From positions 1 to 31,879 of the forward strand of contig JAZRNH010000004.1 in NCBI GenBank assembly GCA_045648025.1: a DNA stretch of 31,879 nucleotides, written 5' to 3'. The notes below the pieces were generated by a model. It saw only the letters and a program-made list of their open reading frames with translations, did not search any database and was not told the DNA's origin. Below, in pieces: positions 14,817 through 22,336 of this stretch; position 1 is the first letter of the stretch, and each line of letters starts with the position of its first letter. This stretch comes from RGIG1681 sp045648025. Its GTDB lineage: Bacteria > Bacillota > Clostridia > Christensenellales > UBA1242. A program made the position numbers and the translations under genes.

Positions 14817-16586
14817 ATGATAAATACAACATGGGACCTTTCTCACTTATACAAAACAAATGATGATTTTTTAGCTGATTTTGAAACCGCAAAAATAATG
14901 TTAAAAAATCTTGAAAAATTCAAAAATAATATAAGAAAAAATGACAAAAAAATCATTTTGGAGAGTTTCAAAGCGGATGATGAATTCTCTGTAATCCTTG
15001 AAAAATTGGCGGTTTACACCAAGTGTAAGCTTGATGATGATGGTAAAGATTTGGTCAATTTGAAAAATTATCAAATCATTGAAGATTTTTTTGCTGAGGT
15101 TAGTCAAAAACTTGCTTTTGAATCAACTGAAATTGCTGAACTTTCAGATGAAGATTTATTGAAATTAAAAAATGACCCCGACTTTAAAGATTATGACAGA
15201 CAGTTGGATTTTATTATCAAAAACAAAAAACATACAATGTCAGAAGAGCAAGAGGTTAGACTTGCCACAATGTCGGCATTTCAAAACACTGATGATATTT
15301 ATTCAAATTTATCTGATATTGAAATGTATCACGGTTCATTTGTTGATGAAAATGGAAATAAAATTGAACTTCATAATGGGAATTATACAAGCAATCTTAG
15401 AAATCCATCACAAGAGATTAGAAAATCTGTTATGAAGAATTTTCTTACTGAATATGGAAAATTAAATCTAACATATTCTGCACTTTATTTATCTCATGTT
15501 AAATATATTAACTTTTTGGCAAAAGAAAAGAAATTTGATTCCGCTCTTGATATGTTTACATTTAAAGAAGATGTAAATTCAAATATTATTAGAAAAAATA
15601 TTGAAAATGTTCAAAAAAATGTAAGCTTAATTCAAGAATATTTTGATATAAAAAAGAAATATTTAAAGCTGGATAATTTTTATTCTTCTGATATGTTTAC
15701 CGATTTTTTAAATCAAAAAGATGAAATTGAATATGAAGAAGCGGTGAATAATGTTAAAGCGGCATTTTTGCCTCTTGGGGAAGATTATGTTAAGGTTTTT
15801 GAACAAGCAATAAATGAAGGTTGGATTGATGCTTTTCCTAGAAAAAATAAGGCTAGTGGCGGTTATACCATAAGTGCATTTGGTGAACATCCTTACATTT
15901 TGTTAAATTATGACAAAACTGCAAGTTGGGCATCGGCAATTGCTCATGAATTTGGTCATGCAATGCATTCATATTATTCAGATAAAACCCAACCATATTC
16001 AAAAGCACAATATACCATTTTTGTTGCTGAAGTGGCATCACTTACAAATGAAATTTTATATAATTATTATATGCTTGAAAAAGAAACCGATAATAATAAA
16101 AAAATACAAATTATTGCAGACCTTTTGCAAGTGTTTTATTCAAATGTGTTTGATGCAACAATGCTTTCAGAATTTGAAATATTTGTTCACGAAGAACTTC
16201 AAAATGGTTCATCTCTCACTTCAGAAGATTTAAATAATAAATATTTAGAGCTTAATAAAAAATATTTAGGAAATAATGTTGTTCTTCTTGATGAGTTTGT
16301 TTATAATTGGAGTAGGAAACCACATATTTTTAGAGATTATTATTTGTATAAATATTCAACAGGTTTTATTTCTGCTGCAACCATTGCTAAAAAGATTATT
16401 GATGACAAATCTGGTGAATTTGTAAAGAAATATAAAGAATTTTTATCAATTGGTGGTTCTCTTGATCCGGTAAGTTCTCTTAAAGTTGCAACTGTTGATA
16501 TTGAACTTGACGAAACTTATGATATTGCATTTGATTTATTTAGAGATTATTTATCAAAATTAAAAGATTTAACAAAGGAGAAATAA
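14817..16586 (+). CDS. pepF: Oligoendopeptidase F (M3 family)
   Basis: Zinc metallopeptidase that cleaves short peptides in the cytosol. 589 residues, as usual for PepF. The active-site HEFGHAMHS lies at 377-385 (zinc ligands H377 and H381, catalytic E378). The third ligand is expected in the following 'FVAEVASLTNE' helix. The N-terminal half is the helical cap typical of M3B enzymes, starting 'TWDLSHLY'. The ribosome site AAGGAGA is 7 nt before ATG. It ends one base before the cmk start, so the two are co-transcribed. Confidence 0.95.
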   Translation: MINTTWDLSHLYKTNDDFLADFETAKIMLKNLEKFKNNIRKNDKKIILESFKADDEFSVILEKLAVYTKCKLDDDGKDLVNLKNYQIIEDFFAEVSQKLAFESTEIAELSDEDLLKLKNDPDFKDYDRQLDFIIKNKKHTMSEEQEVRLATMSAFQNTDDIYSNLSDIEMYHGSFVDENGNKIELHNGNYTSNLRNPSQEIRKSVMKNFLTEYGKLNLTYSALYLSHVKYINFLAKEKKFDSALDMFTFKEDVNSNIIRKNIENVQKNVSLIQEYFDIKKKYLKLDNFYSSDMFTDFLNQKDEIEYEEAVNNVKAAFLPLGEDYVKVFEQAINEGWIDAFPRKNKASGGYTISAFGEHPYILLNYDKTASWASAIAHEFGHAMHSYYSDKTQPYSKAQYTIFVAEVASLTNEILYNYYMLEKETDNNKKIQIIADLLQVFYSNVFDATMLSEFEIFVHEELQNGSSLTSEDLNNKYLELNKKYLGNNVVLLDEFVYNWSRKPHIFRDYYLYKYSTGFISAATIAKKIIDDKSGEFVKKYKEFLSIGGSLDPVSSLKVATVDIELDETYDIAFDLFRDYLSKLKDLTKEK

Positions 16587-16587
16587 A

Positions 16588-17139
16588 ATGATTATTACAA
16601 TCACAGGCAAACCTTGTTCTGGCAAGGGTGCAGTTACAGGATATTTGGTAGAAAAATATGGTTTTACAAAATATAGTGCAGGAGATATTTTTAGACAAAT
16701 TGCAAAAGATAGAGGCATTGATGTTTTGGAACTTAATCGTTTAAATGATACATCGGTTGACCATATTCTTGATAATGAAATTGTTAGGGTGGGAACTGAA
16801 AATATTGGCAAAAAAATGATTTTTGACAGCAGAACCGCTTGGCACTTTGTTCCAAAGTCATTTAAAGTGTTTATTGATGTTGCTCCTGAAGAACAAGCTA
16901 GAAGATTGCTTGGTTCTGGCAGAAATACTGAAAAAATCGACATTTCTGCAGAAGAAGCAATGAACTCTCTTGCTGAAAGATGGGAACTTGAAAATAAAAG
17001 ATATATGACCATTTATGGTTTTAACAACAAAAATAAAGACAACTATGACCTTGTGGTTGATAATACAAATCTCAGTATTGAAGAAACTGGTGAGGCAATT
17101 TATTCTGCTTACTTAAAATACATTGAAAATAATCAATAA
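16588..17139 (+). CDS. cmk: Archaeal-type cytidylate kinase
   Basis: 183 residues with an N-terminal P-loop GKPCSGKG (7-14) and the following 'YGFTKYSAGDIFRQIAKDRGIDVLELNRL', which closely follows the compact CMP kinases first known from Archaea rather than the 220-residue bacterial Cmk. Expected reaction: (d)CMP + ATP to (d)CDP + ADP. The ATG starts one base after the pepF stop; its AAAGGAG site lies inside pepF. The next gene is a CTP synthase homologue, so the pair sits in pyrimidine nucleotide metabolism. Another AAA nucleoside kinase specificity cannot be excluded. Confidence 0.78.
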   Translation: MIITITGKPCSGKGAVTGYLVEKYGFTKYSAGDIFRQIAKDRGIDVLELNRLNDTSVDHILDNEIVRVGTENIGKKMIFDSRTAWHFVPKSFKVFIDVAPEEQARRLLGSGRNTEKIDISAEEAMNSLAERWELENKRYMTIYGFNNKNKDNYDLVVDNTNLSIEETGEAIYSAYLKYIENNQ

Positions 17140-17153
17140 AACAATAAAAAATC

Positions 17154-17179
17154 AAGCCTAAAATTTAGGCTTTTTTTAT
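17154..17179 (+). terminator. Rho-independent terminator of pepF-cmk
   Basis: Stem AAGCCTA/TAGGCTT with a five-base AAATT loop, then a T-run. Confidence 0.9.
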
Positions 17180-17222
17180 TTTTAAAAAATCATTAAATAA
17201 TATTAAAAAAACCTTTTTTAAT

Positions 17223-17251
17223 TTGACCTATAATATTAAAATAAATATAAT
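17223..17251 (+). promoter_or_regulatory. Promoter of the CTP synthase homologue
   Basis: TTGACC, 17 nt, consensus TATAAT (17246-17251). The leader of roughly 25-30 nt contains no G-run of the kind used for CTP-sensitive reiterative initiation in Bacillus pyrG. Confidence 0.75.
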
Positions 17252-17285
17252 ATAAAGTGTATTATAAGATATTATGGAGAGTGCT

Positions 17286-18890
17286 ATGAGCAAATTTGTG
17301 ATATTAACCGGTGGTGTTGTTTCTAGTCTTGGAAAGGGAACAACAGCAGGAAGCCTTGGAAGACTCCTCAAAAACAGAGGTGTCAAAGTTACCATGCAAA
17401 AATTTGATCCATATTTGAATGTTGACCCAGGAACAATGAGTCCTTATCAACATGGCGAAGTGTTTATTACTGATGATGGTGCAGAAACCGATCTTGACAT
17501 TGGTCACTATGAAAGATTTTTGGATGTCAATCTTGGCAGAGCAAACAATATTACTAGTGGAAAAATCTATTCATCTGTTATTAATAAAGAAAGAATGGGC
17601 AAATATGTTGGAGCAACAGTTCAAACTATTCCTCATGTAACAACAGAAGTTAAAGATTGTATGCTTGCAGTTGCAGGAAAAGATGTTGACATTGTTATTG
17701 TTGAAATTGGTGGAATTGTTAGTGATTATGAAACCGGAATATATCTTCATGCAATTCGTCAACTTCAAAGTGAAGTTGGTGAAGAAAATGTATTTTTGCT
17801 TCATGTTGACTTGCTTCCATATATTGGTGCAACAGGCGAAACAAAGTTTGAAACTGTTCAATCTTCTATTCAAAGATTAAACTCTTTTGGTGTTACACCT
17901 GATGCAATTGTTTGTAGAACTTCAAAAGATGCTGTTATGAACAGCGAAGTTAAATCTGCAATTGCTAAGAGATGTTACTTAAAAGGCCCTGAATATGTTA
18001 TTCAAAATGCAGATACAGAAACTGTTTATGAAATTCCTATCACACTTCAAAAAGAAGGTTTGGATAATGTTATTTTGAAGAAATTTGGTTTAACATTTCC
18101 AAAAGCAGATCTTAACTCTTGGAGCTTTATGGTTAACAACTTTAAAGCAAACAATCCAGAAATTAGAATCTGCATTGTAGGTAAATATACAAAAGTTGCT
18201 GATGCTTATCTTTCAATTGAAGAAGCTATTCACCATGCTTGTACATATAACCAAGTTAAAGCAAAGATTGACATCATTGATGCCGAAGATATTGAAGAAA
18301 TTGGTGCAGAAAAATTCCTTAAAGGTGCAAAAGCAATTATTGTTCCTGCAGGTTGGGGAAGTCGTGGTTTTAATGGTATGATTCAAACCATTAGATATGC
18401 CAGAGAAAATAAGATTCCTTATCTTGGAATTGGTTTTGGTATGCAACTTGCTCTTATTGAATATGCAAGAAATGTTCTTGGTATGCAAGGTGCAAACACA
18501 ACTGAAATTGACCCAGATACAGAGTTTCCGGTTATTGATGTTATGAAAGAGCAAAAGAAGATTTTGAATAATGGTATTAATACCAGACTTGGTGCACACA
18601 ATTGTGCTCTTGACCCAGATTCAAAATCTGCAAAACTTTATGGAAAAGAACTTGTTTCTGAAAGACATCGTCATAGCTATGAATTTAACTCTGCATATTA
18701 TGACAAATATACAAAAGAAGATATGATTTTTGCTGGTATGAATCCAGAAAGTAAACTTGTTGAAATTATTGAAATTAAATCACATCCTTATTTTGTTGGT
18801 GTTATTTTTGAACCAGAGAACAAATCAAGACCAAATAGACCACATCCACTCTTCTTGGGTCTCATTAATACTGCTAAAAGTGTAAGATAG
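17286..18890 (+). CDS. pyrG: CTP synthase homologue with degenerate glutaminase site
   Basis: 534 residues, full two-domain length. The synthetase domain keeps SSLGKG, FDPYLNVDPGTMSPYQHGEV, the 'TDDGAETDLD' metal segment, E140 (EIGG) and K223. The C-terminal class-I amidotransferase fold is kept ('YARENKIPYLGI', 'ERHRHSYEFN'), but its catalysts are not. The nucleophile motif GICLGMQ reads GIGFGMQ (Gly383 for Cys). The FHPE motif reads FEPE (Glu509 for His, Glu511 retained), and the oxyanion GGFG reads AGWG (355-358). Thus no glutamine hydrolysis by the known mechanism is expected; free ammonia, or another substrate, must be used. The UTP/CTP contacts also differ: SDYET for GDIES (146-150) and KFETVQ for KTKPTQ (187-192). 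I start at 17286, after GGAGAG, not at the ATG at 17274. A divergent paralogue with a new role is possible. Confidence 0.85.
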   Translation: MSKFVILTGGVVSSLGKGTTAGSLGRLLKNRGVKVTMQKFDPYLNVDPGTMSPYQHGEVFITDDGAETDLDIGHYERFLDVNLGRANNITSGKIYSSVINKERMGKYVGATVQTIPHVTTEVKDCMLAVAGKDVDIVIVEIGGIVSDYETGIYLHAIRQLQSEVGEENVFLLHVDLLPYIGATGETKFETVQSSIQRLNSFGVTPDAIVCRTSKDAVMNSEVKSAIAKRCYLKGPEYVIQNADTETVYEIPITLQKEGLDNVILKKFGLTFPKADLNSWSFMVNNFKANNPEIRICIVGKYTKVADAYLSIEEAIHHACTYNQVKAKIDIIDAEDIEEIGAEKFLKGAKAIIVPAGWGSRGFNGMIQTIRYARENKIPYLGIGFGMQLALIEYARNVLGMQGANTTEIDPDTEFPVIDVMKEQKKILNNGINTRLGAHNCALDPDSKSAKLYGKELVSERHRHSYEFNSAYYDKYTKEDMIFAGMNPESKLVEIIEIKSHPYFVGVIFEPENKSRPNRPHPLFLGLINTAKSVR

Positions 18891-18919
18891 AAAACACCCC
18901 TTAAATGGGGTGTTTTTTG
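18891..18919 (+). terminator. Rho-independent terminator of pyrG
   Basis: Stem AAAACACCCC/GGGGTGTTTT with a six-base loop and T-run; the most GC-rich hairpin in the window. Confidence 0.92.
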
Positions 18920-18942
18920 CTGTTAAATTAATTTAAAACACA

Positions 18943-18974
18943 AAAAAAGAACCATATTAATATGGTTCTTTTTG
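18943..18974 (-). terminator. Terminator of the methyltransferase operon
   Basis: Long palindrome centred at 18958/18959 (core AGAACCATATTAATATGGTT) with A-run and T-run on its two sides, so it can act on both strands. It ends the minus-strand operon. Confidence 0.85.
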
Positions 18975-18976
18975 TT

Positions 18977-19909
18977 TTAAAAATCAGAAACTTCTGTTGG
19001 TGTTGTTGGCTGTGCCACAGGAGTTGGTTGAGGAGCAGGTTGAGGTGCAGGTTGTGGTTGCACTGGTTGAGCTGGTTGAGCTGGTTGTGTTGGTTGAGCT
19101 GCTGCAACTGCCTCTCTTTTAATTGCAATAATATGCATTCTGTTCATATCAGATATGCTTGAAACTGGTGCAAAGTTTGCATCGGTTGTGATTAAATATC
19201 TGTATCCTGCTTTTTTGATTTCAGCCAAAATTTGGTCATTTTCGAAGAAATATTCAACCATAGTGTCTTCGGTCTTTTTATATTTATTGTTGATATTTGA
19301 AAGGTTGTAATCTTTTCCTTCTGAACCACTTTGTGCTTGTGGGTTTAAGTTGATATAATAAATATTTGAAATTGCTGTGTTTGTTTCACCATCAGAAACG
19401 ATGCTTTTTACATAGTCAAGTTTTTCATTTTCATCATAAACAACTTCGTTCCAACCTTGAAGTCTTCTTTTTGTGTAAAAGTCAAAAATGAAGATGCCAC
19501 CATTATTTAAATGTGCATAAACTTTTTTGAATAACAACCCCCATTCTTCAATTGTAGGGAGAAGGTTGATAACATCGTGATTGCAAGAGATTAAATCATA
19601 AGTTTCAAGTTCATCTAAATCAGTAATTTTTTCGGTTTTGATAAATTTGATATCAGGGAATTTTGATTTATTATAATCAATATAACTATCTAAAATTTCA
19701 GTTCCTGTGCAGATTTTTCCATTTGCTTGCATTTCAAGCAAGAAGTTTGCAGAACCACAGCAAATATCAAGAACGGTATTAACTTTTAAACCTTGGTTTT
19801 TGATGAAGGTTAAAGTTTTCTTTGCGATGCCTTTTGAAAAGTCACCTTGATTTTCACTCCAAGCAATTGCGAATGCTTTGCTAAAATTATCATCTAAAAC
19901 ATTATCCAT
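18977..19909 (-). CDS. Class I SAM methyltransferase with Pro/Gln-rich tail
   Basis: 310 residues. A Rossmann methyltransferase domain is recognisable: SAM-binding motif I VLDICCGSANFL near residues 40-51, a downstream acidic residue in TGTE, 'YDLISCNHDVINLL', and 'NGGIFIFDFYT'. The substrate is unknown. The catalytic region ends at 'RMHIIAIK', exactly where the neighbouring paralogue ends, and then a 45-residue tail (266-310, bases 18980-19114) follows made mainly of Pro, Gln and Ala in short QPA/QPAP units. Such a tail is likely disordered. AAGGAG precedes the ATG and overlaps the stop of the upstream paralogue; the gap is nine bases, so the two form an operon. Confidence 0.82.
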   Translation of the reverse strand: MDNVLDDNFSKAFAIAWSENQGDFSKGIAKKTLTFIKNQGLKVNTVLDICCGSANFLLEMQANGKICTGTEILDSYIDYNKSKFPDIKFIKTEKITDLDELETYDLISCNHDVINLLPTIEEWGLLFKKVYAHLNNGGIFIFDFYTKRRLQGWNEVVYDENEKLDYVKSIVSDGETNTAISNIYYINLNPQAQSGSEGKDYNLSNINNKYKKTEDTMVEYFFENDQILAEIKKAGYRYLITTDANFAPVSSISDMNRMHIIAIKREAVAAAQPTQPAQPAQPVQPQPAPQPAPQPTPVAQPTTPTEVSDF

Positions 19910-19918
19910 AATTGCTCC

Positions 19919-20647
19919 TTATTTCTTTCTTGCAACAATGTGCATTCTTTCAACATAATCGTGATTTACTATTTGATTTAAGTTTTCGTCAACAATCATA
20001 ATATTTTTAAAACCAGCGGCTTTAAGTTCATTTAAAATTGCTTCATTATCATAATATGATTCGACAACGATATCTTTTGTTTTTACCATATGGTCATCAC
20101 GATTGATATAATATGTGTATGTGATCATTGTCTTGTCATAAACACCTGCTTTTATGGTTGTTAAACAGTCTAACCATTCAGAAGCAGAGTAGGTGGTTTC
20201 TTTCCAATCTTTGAGTTTGTATTTTGTATAGAAATCAAAAACAAACATACCGTGACCTGAAAGTTTTTTACTAACTTGTTTGAAAAACAATTTCCATTCG
20301 TCAAAAGTTTCAAAGTAATTCACGATGTCATGGTTGCAGGTGATTAAGTCAGCAGATACTGGGACTTCACTCATCTTTTTTGTTAAGAAATATTTGATTT
20401 CTGGATACTTACTCTTTGAGTATTCAATCATACTTTCTCTGGTTTCTGTTCCTGCACACTTGATTCCGTGATTGTTGAATACATCAAGAAGATTTGATGC
20501 ACCACAACAAATGTCTAATGCAGATTTAATTTTAATGTTATGTTCTCTTGCAAATTCTAAAATCTTTTCAGCAAGTCCTTTTGAAAAGTGACCATGGCTT
20601 AAATCCCAAGCTTTTGCAAAATCCATATCTATTTGATTTGAGCTCAT
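19919..20647 (-). CDS. Class I SAM methyltransferase (tandem paralogue)
   Basis: 242 residues, colinear with the downstream gene: motif I ALDICCGASNLL, 'CAGTE', 'ADLITCNHDIVNYF', 'SGHGMFVFDFYT' and the ending 'RMHIVARKK'. Both read DICCG where many relatives have DLGCG. Related Firmicutes proteins are small-molecule or protein methyltransferases of unknown target. This copy lacks the Pro/Gln tail. First gene of the minus-strand operon; the GAGGAGG ribosome site is strong. The two genes clearly arose by duplication, but their sequences have drifted widely apart, so the event is not recent. Confidence 0.83.
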   Translation of the reverse strand: MSSNQIDMDFAKAWDLSHGHFSKGLAEKILEFAREHNIKIKSALDICCGASNLLDVFNNHGIKCAGTETRESMIEYSKSKYPEIKYFLTKKMSEVPVSADLITCNHDIVNYFETFDEWKLFFKQVSKKLSGHGMFVFDFYTKYKLKDWKETTYSASEWLDCLTTIKAGVYDKTMITYTYYINRDDHMVKTKDIVVESYYDNEAILNELKAAGFKNIMIVDENLNQIVNHDYVERMHIVARKK

Positions 20648-20676
20648 AATGCCTCCTCTTATACTATTTCACCGTT

Positions 20677-20705
20677 ATTATAGCACAATAAATTTGATAT
20701 TTAAA
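20677..20705 (-). promoter_or_regulatory. Promoter of the methyltransferase operon
   Basis: On the minus strand: TTTAAA, 17 nt, TATAAT (complement of 20677-20682) with extended -10 TGC. Confidence 0.65.
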
Positions 20706-20732
20706 AACATTTTTATATTAGTTTTATTTTAT

Positions 20733-20760
20733 TTGTATTTTTTTTGGAAATAAATATACT
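20733..20760 (+). promoter_or_regulatory. Promoter of dinB, apparently leaderless
   Basis: TTGTAT, 16 nt, TATACT. The -10 box ends six bases before the ATG, and no Shine-Dalgarno site is present. No LexA/DinR-type box is evident. Confidence 0.55.
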
Positions 20761-20766
20761 AAAAAT

Positions 20767-22020
20767 ATGAGGAAAATATTACACATTGACATTAATGGTT
20801 TTTATGCAAGTGTTGAATGTTTGCTTGATGAGTCTTTATTTGGAAAGCCAGTAGCGGTTTCTGGTTCAGTGTCTGACAGACACGGTGTTATTTTGGCAAA
20901 AAATCAACAGGCAAAAGAACTTGGAATCAAAACAGGTATGACTGTTTTTCAAGCAAAAAAACTTGTGCCAGATTTGATTATCAGAGAAACCCATCATAGC
21001 GAATATATGAAATATTCAAAACTAGTAAAAGCAATATTTTATGAATATACTGATTATGTTGAATCATTTGGAATTGATGAGGCTTGGCTTGATGTAACAA
21101 ATTCAAGAAAATTTGGCGGTGATGCAGTTAAACTTGCTAATGAGATTAGAGAAAGAGTTAAAGATGAAATTGGTGTAACAGTTTCTATTGGTGTTAGTTT
21201 TAACAAAGTATTTGCAAAACTTGGAAGTGATTTAAAAAAGCCAGATGCAGTGTCGGTTATTCCTTATGACAATTTTAAAGAAATATTGTATCCTATGCCG
21301 GTTGAAAGTTTGCTTTATGTGGGTAGGGCAACAAAGACAAAACTTAATAAACTTAATATTCACACAATTGGTGACCTTGCTGCTGCAGATGAGAACTTGT
21401 TAATTGCTCATCTTGGAAAGTGGGGGTCAGTATTATATTCTTATGCAATTGGTGAAGATCACTCTGAAGTTAAGAAATATTTAGAAAAAGATGAATATAA
21501 GTCAATTGGAAACAGTTTAACATTTTATAGAGATTTAGATAATAATTTAGATGTTGAAACACTTATCATATTACTTTCTGAATCTGTTTGTTCAAGAATG
21601 AGAGATTATGGTTATAAGTATGCAAGAACGGTTTCAATTGTTATAACAAACAATTTGCTAACATCAACGGTTCGAATGAAAAAACTTGCAAAACCAACAA
21701 ATGTGTCATCAGAGGTTGCAACAGCTGCAATGGAACTTTTTAGAGCAAATTTTGATTGGAAAACAAAAGTAAGAATGCTTGGTGTAACTATTTCTGATTT
21801 CACAACAAAAGAGCAATTGTCTTTTGATATTGATGTAAAAAAAGAACAGAAAAAAGAGAATCTTGAAGCCACAGTTGAAAATTTAAGAAAAAGATTTGGC
21901 AGGTCTGCAATAAACAGGGCAGTGGTGCTTAGAGATGAAAAATTTGTTCAACTTGATATAAGAGATAGTCACAGTTTGGGATCGCTTGGAAAAAATAAAG
22001 TTACAGAAGAAGATGTTTAA
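20767..22020 (+). CDS. dinB: DNA polymerase IV (Y family)
   Basis: Error-prone translesion polymerase, 417 residues. Catalytic acids are visible: D8 in HIDINGFYASVE, and D104/E105 in FGIDEAWLD. The second Asp of the usual DxD is Asn10, a form I associate with clostridial DinB-like proteins, and a steric-gate aromatic follows. 'VSIGVSFNKVFAKLGSDLKKPD' is the palm-finger signature; the little-finger domain follows to the end. I see no clear QLxLF-type clamp-binding peptide at the C-terminus, which is unusual. Its TAA overlaps the stop of the convergent small gene. Confidence 0.93.
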   Translation: MRKILHIDINGFYASVECLLDESLFGKPVAVSGSVSDRHGVILAKNQQAKELGIKTGMTVFQAKKLVPDLIIRETHHSEYMKYSKLVKAIFYEYTDYVESFGIDEAWLDVTNSRKFGGDAVKLANEIRERVKDEIGVTVSIGVSFNKVFAKLGSDLKKPDAVSVIPYDNFKEILYPMPVESLLYVGRATKTKLNKLNIHTIGDLAAADENLLIAHLGKWGSVLYSYAIGEDHSEVKKYLEKDEYKSIGNSLTFYRDLDNNLDVETLIILLSESVCSRMRDYGYKYARTVSIVITNNLLTSTVRMKKLAKPTNVSSEVATAAMELFRANFDWKTKVRMLGVTISDFTTKEQLSFDIDVKKEQKKENLEATVENLRKRFGRSAINRAVVLRDEKFVQLDIRDSHSLGSLGKNKVTEEDV

Positions 22021-22244
22021 ACTTCAACAAACCAAACATATTCATCAAGCCATAAAAATCTTTCTTGATTTTTTATTCTACATGTATAGCGAAGTCCATG
22101 TCCACCACCTTTGGTGCTGGACTTTTTTCTTATGTCTAAAATTTTATCTATCTCAATAGTAAGATCTTCTGACCATAAAATTTTAAGAGGAATAATCTTT
22201 CCATTTTCTTGCATTTTTGCAATGACTGTTATGTTTTTTCTCAT
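22017..22244 (-). CDS. Small conserved protein, convergent with dinB
   Basis: 75 residues, from the ATG at 22244: 'ITVIAKMQENGKIIPLKILW', an acidic 'IDKILDIRK' segment, then 'GGGHGLRYTCRI' and an aromatic C-terminus 'YVWFVE'. I recall similar small proteins next to dinB-like genes in clostridia, but no function is known to me. The longer open frame upstream (to 22391) has unlike composition and overlaps the next gene's start, so I reject it. There is no Shine-Dalgarno site; AT-rich -10-like sequence lies a few bases upstream. Its stop codon overlaps dinB's on the opposite strand. Confidence 0.7.
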   Translation of the reverse strand: MRKNITVIAKMQENGKIIPLKILWSEDLTIEIDKILDIRKKSSTKGGGHGLRYTCRIKNQERFLWLDEYVWFVEV

Positions 22245-22299
22245 AATAATATTATTTACAACTATCGAATTTATAAGCAATAAAAATTTAAAATAGGTA

Positions 22300-22328
22300 T
22301 TGAAATATAACAATTTTTGTGGTATAAT
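22300..22328 (+). promoter_or_regulatory. Promoter of the HExxH protein gene, apparently leaderless
   Basis: TTGAAA, 17 nt, consensus TATAAT with extended -10 TGG. Only eight bases lie between -10 and ATG. The 14-mer TTTTGTGGTATAAT is shared with the promoter at 30708. Confidence 0.75.
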
Positions 22329-22336
22329 ATTGATAT

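Noticed and set aside
16569..17012. 147-codon open frame on the minus strand
   Set aside because: It lies antisense inside the cmk gene, has no ribosome site and its composition is that of a shadow frame.
17252..17285. CTP-responsive leader before pyrG
   Set aside because: The short AT-rich leader has no GGGC-type start and no leader terminator hairpin, so I cannot support attenuation here.
18213..18599. 128-codon minus-strand open frame inside pyrG
   Set aside because: Antisense shadow of a well-conserved coding region.
18962..19162. Plus-strand open frame rich in Cys, Trp, Leu and Ser
   Set aside because: It is the reverse of the Pro/Gln repeat tail of the methyltransferase; the codons arise from the repeat.
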